Shown here piece after piece: positions 1 through 5,757 of a stretch of DNA of 8,808 bases. Source of the DNA: Candidatus Magasanikbacteria bacterium RIFCSPHIGHO2_02_FULL_47_14 (GTDB lineage: Bacteria; Patescibacteriota; Patescibacteriia; Magasanikbacterales; UBA922); NCBI GenBank assembly GCA_001784275.1, contig MFQB01000015.1, forward strand, positions 820 through 9,627. Reading direction: 5' to 3'. Each line of letters begins with the position of its first letter. The first letter of the stretch is position 1. The notes under the pieces are model-generated. The model was not told where the DNA came from. It worked only from the letters and a program-made list of their open reading frames with translations, and searched no databases. Position numbers and translations under genes: made by a program.

Positions 1-1
1 T

Positions 2-1057
2 GCAGGAGAATCCAACCTCCCTGTTTTGAATTTAGATACATGCACTTCAGACTACTTTGACTATACCTCTCCAAATTTTTTTATTAAGACTTGCACCGAT
101 CTCAACTTTCAAAATCTTGTTGGCGTCAGACAAAGTACATTAGAAGACACCTTAAAACAAGAGATTCTCACATTTTTACAAATAAAGTCTCGCCTAACTC
201 CGGATAATATTATTTTTGGTTTTGGGAGTTACAGCATTCTGGAACGCCTCGCCAGCAAAGTTCTTCCGCGCGGCACAATGATTGGTGAGTTTCCACAGTT
301 CCCTTACTTCCCCCTGGAATACACCCTGGTGGGAGGCACATACCTTGGAGTCTCTTTTGACGACGCCGGTCTCCCGGCAAACAAAATTCTTGAGACAATT
401 GCTGATACACAGGATATAAAAGTCATTTACATCAATAACCCCAATAACCCAACCGGACAAACGTGGTCGCGGCTCAAAATTCTGGAAATACTTGAGGAGG
501 CAATGCGAAAAAATATTTTTGTCATTATTGACGAAGTATACGCAGATCTTCTTCCGGTGACGGAAAGCTTTGCAGGTCTTGTGAATGACTATGAAAACCT
601 CGTTATTGTTCGTAGTTTCAGTAAAATCTTTGGCCTGCAAAATCTGCGGGTTGGATATATGATTGCACACCCGTCTTTCATTCAGAAATATCAAACACTG
701 TGCAACTGGAACGAGGTGACGAATATCGGAGCGCTTTCTGCAACTGCATTATTAAAAGATGCTGCGTATAGAAATGACTTAGAAAAAACATGCGCAGAAA
801 ACAAAAAAACCTTAATAAAGATATGCGGTGAGGCGGGATATACGGTGTCTCCTACACATCCGCTTGTTCCACTTTTGTGGCTGCGTGCACCCGAAAACCA
901 AAACGCCCAAGAATATTTTCGATTGCGGAACATGAAAGTTGGTAACAACGTACCCTACACCATGCTTGTTGAAAATTTTCCTCAAAATTATTGTCGAATC
1001 CGTGTTCCAAATGACTTCCAAATAATCGAAGAGATACAAACTCGTCTATGCGAATAA
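2..1057 (+). CDS. PLP-dependent class I/II aminotransferase (HisC-like), 5' end cut by the window
   Basis: A fold-type I PLP aminotransferase, probably moving an amino group between an amino acid or amino alcohol phosphate and a 2-oxo acid in the cytoplasm. Numbering from the TTG at 26, the sequence shows the cofactor-pocket motif NNPNNPTG, the DEVYAD segment whose Asp pairs with the pyridine nitrogen, the Schiff-base lysine K200 in VRSFSKIFG, the following NLRVGY segment, and a C-terminal RIRVPN whose Arg normally binds the substrate carboxylate. The frame is open to base 2 (reading AGESNLPV before the TTG), so the true start is probably just upstream of the window and the TTG at 26 is not a convincing start. 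No his biosynthesis gene is nearby, so histidinol-phosphate aminotransferase is only a family resemblance; the substrate is unknown. The 3' end overlaps the next gene by 10 bases, which points to co-transcription and translational coupling. Confidence 0.9.
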   Translation, partial: AGESNLPVLNLDTCTSDYFDYTSPNFFIKTCTDLNFQNLVGVRQSTLEDTLKQEILTFLQIKSRLTPDNIIFGFGSYSILERLASKVLPRGTMIGEFPQFPYFPLEYTLVGGTYLGVSFDDAGLPANKILETIADTQDIKVIYINNPNNPTGQTWSRLKILEILEEAMRKNIFVIIDEVYADLLPVTESFAGLVNDYENLVIVRSFSKIFGLQNLRVGYMIAHPSFIQKYQTLCNWNEVTNIGALSATALLKDAAYRNDLEKTCAENKKTLIKICGEAGYTVSPTHPLVPLLWLRAPENQNAQEYFRLRNMKVGNNVPYTMLVENFPQNYCRIRVPNDFQIIEEIQTRLCE

Positions 1058-2031
1058 TTAATAAAGAAGAACTAAAAAAATCTCTCTCTTTCACAGAGGC
1101 AGTTGGTGAAATTGAAAAAGCCTTCAGCGCAGTTTCTCAAGGAAAAGTTGCCATGCCGCCTCCTTTGGTTTTTGAGCTTCCCGAATGTCGCGGTGAAATA
1201 TGTATAAAAACGGCCTTTGCCCCTGAGTTGCCAACATATACGATCAAACAAGTCTCTGTGTTCTCAAAAAATGCATACTCCGGACTCCCCACCCTTACCG
1301 GAACAATGAATGTCTTTGACAGCACCACTGGCATGCTTTTGGCCGTAATTGATGAAGGTGGTTGGCTGACAAATCTAAGAACCGCATGCGCTGGAGCAGT
1401 TGCCGACAAGTATTTTCGAACAAGCAGAGCCTCTGCACTTGGCATTATTGGGGCCGGGGCGCAAGCTGAATTTCAACTACGAGTTATTCTCTCACTTAAT
1501 AAAAACTATACACGTGTTTATATCTGGAATCGCACACCGGAAAAAGCAAAACAACTTATTAAAAAACTGAGACAGGATTTTCAGGATATTATATTTGAGA
1601 CCTCTGAAACAATCTCACATATCGTTGCGGCTTCAGACACAGTTATCACCGTGACCCCGTCAACAGAGCCGTTGATTACCGCTGACTTGATTCAAAATGG
1701 CAAAACATTCATTGGAGTCGGGGCTGACATGCCGGAAAAGTGTGAAATCGAACCGGCTGCATACAAAAAAGCAGACAAAATCTTTGTCGACGACATACAA
1801 AGTAACGTCGTACTGGGTAGTATCGCACGTGGTCTCAAAGAAAATACACTTACACTGGAAGACATCACCGGAGAAATTGGAGAAGTCATAGGTGGAAAAA
1901 AGCAGGGCCGAACAGACGATAGAGAGAGTATTGTGGTAACTCTGGTTGGGATTGGCGCGCAAGATACCTATATTGGCAATTACGCCTATAATGAGCTGAG
2001 TGGAGACAACAAGACAAGTGTGCTACGCTAA
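1048..2031 (+). CDS. ornithine cyclodeaminase / mu-crystallin family protein
   Basis: A Rossmann-fold NAD(P)-dependent enzyme of the OCD/mu-crystallin family, 327 aa, which is full length for the family. It has the dinucleotide-binding loop GAGAQA (residues 135-140) and the acidic segment GADMPEKCEI (225-234). Three residues match the positions that in Pseudomonas ornithine cyclodeaminase bind the substrate carboxylate or take part in catalysis: K67 in YTIKQV, R111 in TNLRTACAGA and D227. The C-terminal GRTDDRESIVV segment is also typical. The family includes ornithine cyclodeaminase, archaeal alanine dehydrogenase, ketimine and pyrroline-2-carboxylate reductases and SbnB-type opine-like dehydrogenases, and sequence alone does not separate these. 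The ATG at 1048 lies inside the end of the aminotransferase gene with no ribosome binding site, suggesting the two act together on a 2-oxo acid or imine and amino acid pair. Family is secure; substrate is not. Confidence 0.9.
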   Translation: MRIINKEELKKSLSFTEAVGEIEKAFSAVSQGKVAMPPPLVFELPECRGEICIKTAFAPELPTYTIKQVSVFSKNAYSGLPTLTGTMNVFDSTTGMLLAVIDEGGWLTNLRTACAGAVADKYFRTSRASALGIIGAGAQAEFQLRVILSLNKNYTRVYIWNRTPEKAKQLIKKLRQDFQDIIFETSETISHIVAASDTVITVTPSTEPLITADLIQNGKTFIGVGADMPEKCEIEPAAYKKADKIFVDDIQSNVVLGSIARGLKENTLTLEDITGEIGEVIGGKKQGRTDDRESIVVTLVGIGAQDTYIGNYAYNELSGDNKTSVLR

Positions 2032-2037
2032 ACATAT

Positions 2038-2427
2038 ATGGCAAACGACCAATGGAAGGACAAACTCACACCTGAGCAGTACCACGTGCTTCGCGAAAAA
2101 GGCACTGAACCGGCATTTACTGGTAAGTATTACGACAATCACGACGCTGGCATGTACCAATGCGCCGGGTGTGGCGCGCAGCTGTTTTCTTCTAACACCA
2201 AATTTGACTCTGGAACCGGCTGGCCGAGTTTTGATCAAGCGCTTCCTGGGGCAGTCGAGTTTCCTGAAGATAGTGGATATGGCATGAGACGAACCGAAGT
2301 CACTTGTGCAGCCTGTGGCGGCCACTTAGGTCATGTTTTCGATGACGGACCACGCACCACCACTGGCAAACGGTTTTGTATTAACTCCTGTGCACTTACC
2401 TTTGAACAAAAGAAAGGTCCGAAATAA
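2038..2427 (+). CDS. msrB: peptide-methionine (R)-S-oxide reductase MsrB
   Basis: Reduces the R epimer of methionine sulfoxide in oxidised proteins, in the cytoplasm, normally recycled by thioredoxin. The 129-aa protein is a complete single-domain MsrB. Two CxxC pairs (C42/C45 and C90/C93) form the structural zinc site, the signature SGTGWPSF sits at 58-65, the HLGHVF segment at 96-101, and the catalytic cysteine is C114 in RFCINS. The position often occupied by a resolving Cys before GWPSF is T60 here, but there is an additional cysteine, C118, four residues after the catalytic one, where Ala is usual. The gene starts 6 bases after the preceding stop without a Shine-Dalgarno sequence and is followed directly by an intrinsic terminator, so it is the last gene of the first operon. 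Confidence 0.97.
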   Translation: MANDQWKDKLTPEQYHVLREKGTEPAFTGKYYDNHDAGMYQCAGCGAQLFSSNTKFDSGTGWPSFDQALPGAVEFPEDSGYGMRRTEVTCAACGGHLGHVFDDGPRTTTGKRFCINSCALTFEQKKGPK

Positions 2428-2453
2428 AGAAACCCGTCCTGGGTTTTCTTTTT
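2428..2453 (+). terminator. intrinsic terminator after msrB
   Basis: A short hairpin starts at the base after the msrB stop codon: AAACCC (2430-2435), loop GTCCT, GGGTTT (2441-2446). The A-rich 5' flank and the TTCTTTTT tract that follows complete a compact terminator. It separates the aminotransferase/OCD/msrB operon from the tRNA gene. The stem is only 6 to 7 bp, so some read-through is possible. Confidence 0.7.
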
Positions 2454-2461
2454 GTTATATT

Positions 2462-2467
2462 TATGAT
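2462..2467 (+). promoter_or_regulatory. candidate -10 box of the tRNA-Ser gene
   Basis: TATGAT at 2462-2467 matches the -10 consensus at 5 of 6 positions and would start transcription near 2474, giving a 9-base leader before the mature tRNA end at 2483. An overlapping TATATT at 2456-2461 is an alternative. No good -35 hexamer is visible because the preceding terminator occupies that space, so this is a modest call. Confidence 0.4.
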
Positions 2468-2482
2468 AGCCTGAAGCCGCAA

Positions 2483-2569
2483 GGAAGAGTGGCCGAGTGG
2501 TTGAAGGCACAGCTCTCGAAAAGCTGCAGGCCCGCAAGGGTCTCGTGGGTTCAAATCCCACCTCTTCCG
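2483..2569 (+). tRNA. tRNA-Ser(CGA)
   Basis: A complete type II tRNA of 87 nt that reads UCG codons. The acceptor stem pairs GGAAGAG (2483-2489) with CTCTTCC (2562-2568), followed by discriminator G2569, the G73 expected for serine tRNAs. The anticodon stem is CAGCT/AGCTG around the loop CTCGAAA, placing anticodon CGA at 2517-2519. The long variable arm (2527-2544) forms a 5-bp stem capped by a GCAA tetraloop, the serine hallmark. The T arm is GTGGG-TTCAAAT-CCCAC. The bases after the discriminator are CAC, so CCA is not encoded and must be added by CCA-adding enzyme. The mature 3' end lies 7 bases before the next start codon. Confidence 0.97.
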
Positions 2570-2576
2570 CACCTCT

Positions 2577-3383
2577 ATGATCGGTCCCTATTTTTCTTTC
2601 AATGGAAGTCTCTTGCCGGTTGAGCAAGCCGTGTTGCCGATTGACGACATCGAGCTGACCTATGGATTTGGTGTATACGAAACATTCCGGCTGCGACACG
2701 GAGACGTTTCACTTGTCGTCGAACACGTCGATCGGCTTTTTCACTCGGCAACGTGTATTTCTCTCGAACATCTATTTGCCAAAGAACAAATACAAAGTTG
2801 GCTCCAGAACCTTGTACAAGCAAATGGCACAGATGCTGCAACTGTCAAAATGCTTCTTTTGGGCGGAAAAACAAAAGAAGCAGCCCGGCTCTATATCTTT
2901 TTTCTTGGACCAAAATTTTTAGAAAAAAAGGAGTACCGCGAGGGTGTGCGCGTTATCACCTTTAAACATGAGCGATTCCTCCCGCAGGCAAAAACCTTGA
3001 ACATGTTGCCAAGCTACATCGCATATACCCGGGCGCAACGAGACGGGGCATACGAGGCACTTTTCGTTGATCGAGAAGGAAACATCCGTGAAGGGACACG
3101 CTCCAACTTCTTTGCAATCAAAGACACCACGTTGTATACAACTCCCAAGGAAGTGGTTCTTGACGGTATTACGCGTCGGACAGTGATTGAGTGCGCCAGA
3201 GAACACGGCTGGGCTACTAAAGAAACACAGCTGCCACTCGCTGAAATTTTTACCTTTGACGGTGCTTTCCTGACAAACACATCGCACAAGATAATTCCCG
3301 TTAAAACTATTGGCAACAAGTCTTTTAAACAAATTGTTGAAAATATAATTCTGTTGCGGCAGTGGTACGATGCCACTTCTTAA
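2577..3383 (+). CDS. class IV aminotransferase (IlvE / D-amino acid transaminase / PabC family)
   Basis: A fold-type IV PLP enzyme of 268 aa, within the family's usual length. It shows the N-terminal TYGFGVYETFR segment (28-38; most relatives have GDG in place of GFG), R53 in EHVDRLF that holds the cofactor phosphate, the Schiff-base lysine K139 in AKTLNMLPS, the cofactor-contacting E172 in NIREGTRSNFF, and the TNTSHKIIPV loop (233-242). The family covers branched-chain aminotransferase, D-amino acid transaminase and aminodeoxychorismate lyase. The YETF signature leans toward the last two rather than true IlvE, but I would not assign a substrate. The ATG lies 7 bases after tRNA-Ser with no ribosome binding site, since that space is inside the tRNA; expression therefore probably depends on a shared tRNA-mRNA transcript. 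Confidence 0.9.
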   Translation: MIGPYFSFNGSLLPVEQAVLPIDDIELTYGFGVYETFRLRHGDVSLVVEHVDRLFHSATCISLEHLFAKEQIQSWLQNLVQANGTDAATVKMLLLGGKTKEAARLYIFFLGPKFLEKKEYREGVRVITFKHERFLPQAKTLNMLPSYIAYTRAQRDGAYEALFVDREGNIREGTRSNFFAIKDTTLYTTPKEVVLDGITRRTVIECAREHGWATKETQLPLAEIFTFDGAFLTNTSHKIIPVKTIGNKSFKQIVENIILLRQWYDATS

Positions 3384-3387
3384 CACT

Positions 3388-3479
3388 CTTTCCACAGAGT
3401 TATCCGCACGTTATACACATGCTCACACACATATAGACAAAAAAGCGCCGCAACACAGAGAAAAATCGCCTGTGTACAA
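3388..3479. promoter_or_regulatory. cluster of DnaA-box-like 9-mers
   Basis: Three direct 9-mers follow the class IV aminotransferase stop: CTTTCCACA (3388-3396), TTATCCGCA (3400-3408) and TTATACACA (3411-3419). Against the DnaA box TTATNCACA/TTTTNCACA the third is perfect and the other two each have one mismatch. Their starts are 12 and 11 bases apart, close to one helical turn, so they face the same side of the DNA. A fourth, inverted copy TGTGTACAA (3471-3479) has one mismatch. This resembles boxes seen in bacterial origins, but no dnaA or dnaN gene and no strong AT-rich unwinding element is in view. It could be a DnaA-responsive regulatory site or part of an origin. Confidence 0.5.
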
Positions 3480-3506
3480 ACTTACACGTCGAAGCTCTGC
3501 ACTGGT

Positions 3507-3535
3507 TTGACGCATGACTCTTGAACTGTTAACGT
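3507..3535 (+). promoter_or_regulatory. sigma70-type promoter of the ncRNA gene
   Basis: TTGACG (3507-3512, 5 of 6 to the -35 consensus) is separated by exactly 17 bases from TAACGT (3530-3535), which keeps the key T, A and final T of a -10 box and is preceded by the extended -10 dinucleotide TG (3527-3528). The predicted start is at about 3541-3542, exactly where the first strand of the RNA's closing stem begins. Agreement of spacing, TG extension and RNA 5' end makes this convincing despite the imperfect -10. Confidence 0.65.
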
Positions 3536-3540
3536 AGAAA

Positions 3541-3760
3541 ATGAGAGATTCTCCTGCTCACTCCTTCCCCCGCGGTTGTGGCACAATCTTCACGGATTGC
3601 CGTCCCTCCCAAGACAGGCATGTGCCCCAGCCGTCGGTCAAAAGGGGTTCTCTCATACATACAAAACTGAGGGGTATGCGCAGGGTCTGGACAACCTCCG
3701 ACGTGTGCTCCTCACTTTATTCTTTTAACCAGCATCTTCGCCAGATGTTTTTTTATTTTT
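3541..3760 (+). ncRNA. unclassified structured non-coding RNA, about 220 nt
   Basis: No known protein or RNA family is recognised here, but the stretch has a promoter, extensive complementarity and a terminator. Domain 1 (3541-3656) is closed by ATGAGAGA (3541-3548) pairing with TCTCTCAT (3649-3656) and, after a T-T mismatch, TCTC (3550-3553) with GGGG (3644-3647). After an unpaired pyrimidine-rich 5' strand, 3573-3584 pairs with 3622-3633 at 11 of 12 positions. Inside lie a small AATC/GATT hairpin (3585-3588, 3595-3598) and a hairpin TGCCGTC/GACAGGCA (3598-3604, 3613-3620) with one bulged A. Domain 2 is a continuous 13-bp stem, 3668-3680 with 3702-3714, including four G-U pairs. The 3' end is the terminator hairpin. 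A 73-codon frame covers the region but has no family resemblance. It could be a free small RNA or, less likely, a leader of the downstream nth gene; no antiterminator partner for the terminator arms is evident. Confidence 0.7.
3731..3760 (+). terminator. strong intrinsic terminator of the ncRNA
   Basis: AGCATCT (3731-3737) pairs with AGATGTT (3743-3749), including one G-U pair, around loop TCGCC (3738-3742). It is followed by a T-rich run, TTTTTTT-A-TTTTT, through 3760. It ends the ncRNA transcript and lies immediately upstream of the nth promoter, insulating the two units. Confidence 0.85.
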
Positions 3761-3763
3761 AGA

Positions 3764-3772
3764 TGATATACT
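3764..3772 (+). promoter_or_regulatory. extended -10 promoter of nth
   Basis: TGATATACT is a full extended -10 element (TG, one base, then TATACT at 3767-3772). It would start transcription at about 3779-3781, at or just before the ATG at 3781, giving an essentially leaderless mRNA. There is no -35 hexamer because the ncRNA terminator tract occupies that position. The geometry also argues against the in-frame ATG at 3763, which would lie upstream of the transcript. Confidence 0.55.
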
Positions 3773-3780
3773 ATGCTGAT

Positions 3781-4419
3781 ATGAATGAATTTGCTGAAAG
3801 AAAACACCGTGCAAACATCATTTTGCTTGAGTTAAAAAAACTGTTTCCAAAACCGACTATCGCGCTCCGGTACCATACCGAATGGGAACTTCTTGTTGCT
3901 GTTATTCTCTCTGCGCAGTGCACAGATAAAAAAGTAAATGAAGTCACTGCCCGACTATTCAAGCAATATCCGACAGTCCAAAGCTACGCCCGCACTACCC
4001 CAGCCATTCTGGCAGAACATGTTCGGCAGGTTGGACTCTACAAAACCAAAGCCAAACATATCGTGGCAACAGCGCAAATGATTCTTCGCGATCATCGTGG
4101 AATAGTTCCAAATAATCTCGCAGAACTAACCAAACTGCCGGGCGTTGGAAGAAAAACAGCAAATGTTGTGCTCGGTGCGCTCCACGGCATCGCTGACGGA
4201 ATTGCGGTCGACACCCATGTGGCACGTCTTGCGCGAAAGTTCGGCTTAACAGCCCATCACGACCCTCGAAAAATTGAGCAAGATCTTACGGAGGTCATTC
4301 CACAAAAAGAGTGGATCGACTTTACTCACCGGCTGATCTTATATGGCCGCCAATACTCCCCTGCTCGCAAACGCGAAGATACCTCTGACCCTATTTCGCG
4401 CGCGCTTGACTCAGAGTAG
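3781..4419 (+). CDS. nth: endonuclease III (Nth-type DNA glycosylase/AP lyase) without the Fe-S cluster site
   Basis: Removes oxidised pyrimidines and cleaves at abasic sites during base excision repair. The 212-aa protein has the helix-hairpin-helix LPGVGRKTA with catalytic K125 (E. coli K120) and the catalytic aspartate D144 in AVDTH (E. coli D138). ILSAQCTDKKVN and the QVGLYKTKAKHI helix are also standard, so activity is expected. The oddity is the C-terminus. E. coli Nth has four cysteines there (C-x6-C-x2-C-x5-C) that bind a [4Fe-4S] cluster; an ungapped alignment through LILYGRQYS and PARKRED puts S193, D200, D203 and L209 at those places. I chose the ATG at 3781 because an extended -10 box ends 8 bases before it; an in-frame ATG at 3763 would add six residues. 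Confidence 0.95.
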   Translation: MNEFAERKHRANIILLELKKLFPKPTIALRYHTEWELLVAVILSAQCTDKKVNEVTARLFKQYPTVQSYARTTPAILAEHVRQVGLYKTKAKHIVATAQMILRDHRGIVPNNLAELTKLPGVGRKTANVVLGALHGIADGIAVDTHVARLARKFGLTAHHDPRKIEQDLTEVIPQKEWIDFTHRLILYGRQYSPARKREDTSDPISRALDSE

Positions 4420-4453
4420 ACCCCCTCCTAAGGACTGTAAATTTTAAACCATT

Positions 4454-5740
4454 ATGAAAATTTTAATCGAAAAGCTGGTATTTGGAGGCCAAGGGCTGGG
4501 TCGCTTGCCGGATGGACGGGTGATTTTTGTCTGGAACGCTCTACCCGGAGAAGAGGTTGAGGTGCAAATACTCAAAAGCAAAAAAGGGCATGTCGAAGGA
4601 GTTGCGACACAGATATATACGGCATCTCCTGACCGAGTGGAGCCGCTCGACCCTCACTTTCTCTCAACCGGACCATGGGAAGTTCTGGCCTGGGAAAAGG
4701 AAAACGAGTGGAAGCAAGCCATTGCAAAAGAGACCTACACAAAAATAGGGAACCTTCTGGTGGAAAATCAAATACCTATTGTATCCGACCCCGAGACACA
4801 ATACGGATACCGCAACAAAATGGAGTTTAGTTTTGCTGAACTTCCGGATGGAACCACATCACTGGCATTTTTTGAGCGAGGCCAAAAAAACCGTACCCCT
4901 GCCACAGGCTCAGCTCTGGCAAACCCGGTGATCAACCAAACTGCTCAAGTTGTCTTATCCTGGATCAACAAAGAAAAAATCCCGACTCGAAGCCTGAAAA
5001 GTCTGATCGTACGGTCCACCCAACATGGAGTCCATGGCCCACAAACAATTGCGGCGCTGTTTGTTAAAGACACGTTGGAGTTTGACTCATATCCACCTCT
5101 CGAAACTCCGCTCTCCGGGTTTCACCTCTTTTACTCCACACATAAGAGCCCTGCGTCCGTACCAACTGAGTTACTCTATAGTGCCGGCGACGCGTATCTC
5201 ACTGAGACAGTGCTTGACACTCCGCTCCGCTTCGGCCTGCTTGGTTTTTTCCAGGTCAACGTTTCTGTCTTCGAGAAAGCGGTTGCTGAGATCAGCCGAT
5301 TCGTTGACCCACAGACCCCTCTTGTCGACTTTTACAGCGGTGTTGGGGCGATCAGTTTGCCGCTCTCAAAAAACCGTGTGCACGCAACGCTGGTGGACAA
5401 CAACCAAGAAGCGATCGAACTTGCCGAACAAAATATTAAAAACAATAACTTGTCCTCTTGCCGCGCCACATGTCTCCCTGCAGAACAAATGACCGAGGTT
5501 ATCACACGCGACTCTTTGATTATTCTTGACCCGCCGCGAGCAGGACTTCATCAAAAAGTAACTCAGGCCTTACTCCAAAAAACACCGCCGCGCATTGTGT
5601 ATCTTTCATGCGATATCGCAACCCAGGCACGGGATATGCGCCTTCTTTCAGAACAATACACGGTGACACATTTGTCTCTCTATAACTTCTTTCCTCGGAC
5701 TCCACACATCGAAGGTTTGGCGGTACTCGACCGAATCTGA
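4454..5740 (+). CDS. TRAM-domain RNA (uracil-5-)-methyltransferase, RlmD/TrmA family, lacking Fe-S cysteines
   Basis: A SAM-dependent enzyme that makes 5-methyluridine in rRNA or tRNA, 428 aa. Residues 1-55 form a TRAM RNA-binding domain (MKILIEKLVFGGQGLGRL). The catalytic part keeps YRNKMEFSF (119-127), FFQVN with Q267, the SAM motif DFYSGVGA (292-299), LDPPRAG (358-364), the nucleophilic cysteine C386 in YLSCDIAT, and the proposed general base E420 in HIEGLAVL. The region after TRAM that in E. coli RlmD carries the [4Fe-4S] cysteines (typically CPHF...CGGC) reads DPHFLSTGPWEVLAW here (66-80), so those cysteines are absent while the fold marker ENEWKQ follows normally. Whether it acts on 23S rRNA or tRNA cannot be told from sequence. 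The gene starts 34 bases after nth; TAAGGA lies 19 bases before the ATG, too far to be a normal ribosome binding site. Confidence 0.92.
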   Translation: MKILIEKLVFGGQGLGRLPDGRVIFVWNALPGEEVEVQILKSKKGHVEGVATQIYTASPDRVEPLDPHFLSTGPWEVLAWEKENEWKQAIAKETYTKIGNLLVENQIPIVSDPETQYGYRNKMEFSFAELPDGTTSLAFFERGQKNRTPATGSALANPVINQTAQVVLSWINKEKIPTRSLKSLIVRSTQHGVHGPQTIAALFVKDTLEFDSYPPLETPLSGFHLFYSTHKSPASVPTELLYSAGDAYLTETVLDTPLRFGLLGFFQVNVSVFEKAVAEISRFVDPQTPLVDFYSGVGAISLPLSKNRVHATLVDNNQEAIELAEQNIKNNNLSSCRATCLPAEQMTEVITRDSLIILDPPRAGLHQKVTQALLQKTPPRIVYLSCDIATQARDMRLLSEQYTVTHLSLYNFFPRTPHIEGLAVLDRI

Positions 5741-5742
5741 TG

Positions 5743-5751
5743 TGATACAAT
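5743..5751 (+). promoter_or_regulatory. extended -10 promoter placing +1 on the GT39 start codon
   Basis: TGATACAAT is an extended -10 element (TG, one base, then TACAAT at 5746-5751, 5 of 6 to consensus). Counting 7 bases from its last T puts +1 on the A of the ATG at 5758, which predicts a leaderless mRNA. No -35 hexamer lies at normal spacing; TTGGCG at 5717-5722 is too far upstream. This supports the ATG at 5758 over the in-frame GTG at 5752. Confidence 0.5.
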
Positions 5752-5757
5752 GTGTCT

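Noticed and set aside
26..28. TTG as true start of the first aminotransferase
   Set aside because: The frame stays open to the window edge and reads plausible N-terminal residues (GESNLPVL) before the TTG; no ribosome binding site or promoter supports it.
2333..2623. A 96-codon frame running through the terminator and tRNA-Ser
   Set aside because: It overlaps msrB, an intrinsic terminator and a complete tRNA; it is a chance open frame.
3453..3475. Inverted repeat ACACAG/CTGTGT as a terminator for the class IV aminotransferase gene
   Set aside because: Only 6 bp with an 11-base loop and no T-tract after it; more likely incidental or part of the DnaA-box-like region.
3541..3760. tmRNA, SRP RNA, RNase P RNA or 6S RNA
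   Set aside because: No tRNA-like ends or tag frame, no GGAAGGAAGCAGC-type SRP loop and no RNase P P4 core; on the reverse strand GGAGGTTGTCC near 3690-3700 only loosely recalls the P4 motif and the rest is too short. The fold is not a single rod with a central bubble as in 6S.
3541..3762. A 73-codon forward frame over the intergenic region
   Set aside because: It coincides with the structured RNA, runs into the terminator T-tract, has no ribosome binding site and its peptide resembles no family I know.
3763..3765. ATG at 3763 as the nth start
   Set aside because: It sits within the extended -10 element, upstream of the predicted transcription start; MNEFAERKH from 3781 is a normal Nth N-terminus.
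3541..3780. Riboswitch or T-box controlling nth
   Set aside because: No T-box motif or alternative partner for the terminator arms is visible, and nth has its own promoter motif after the terminator. Kept only as a lesser alternative.
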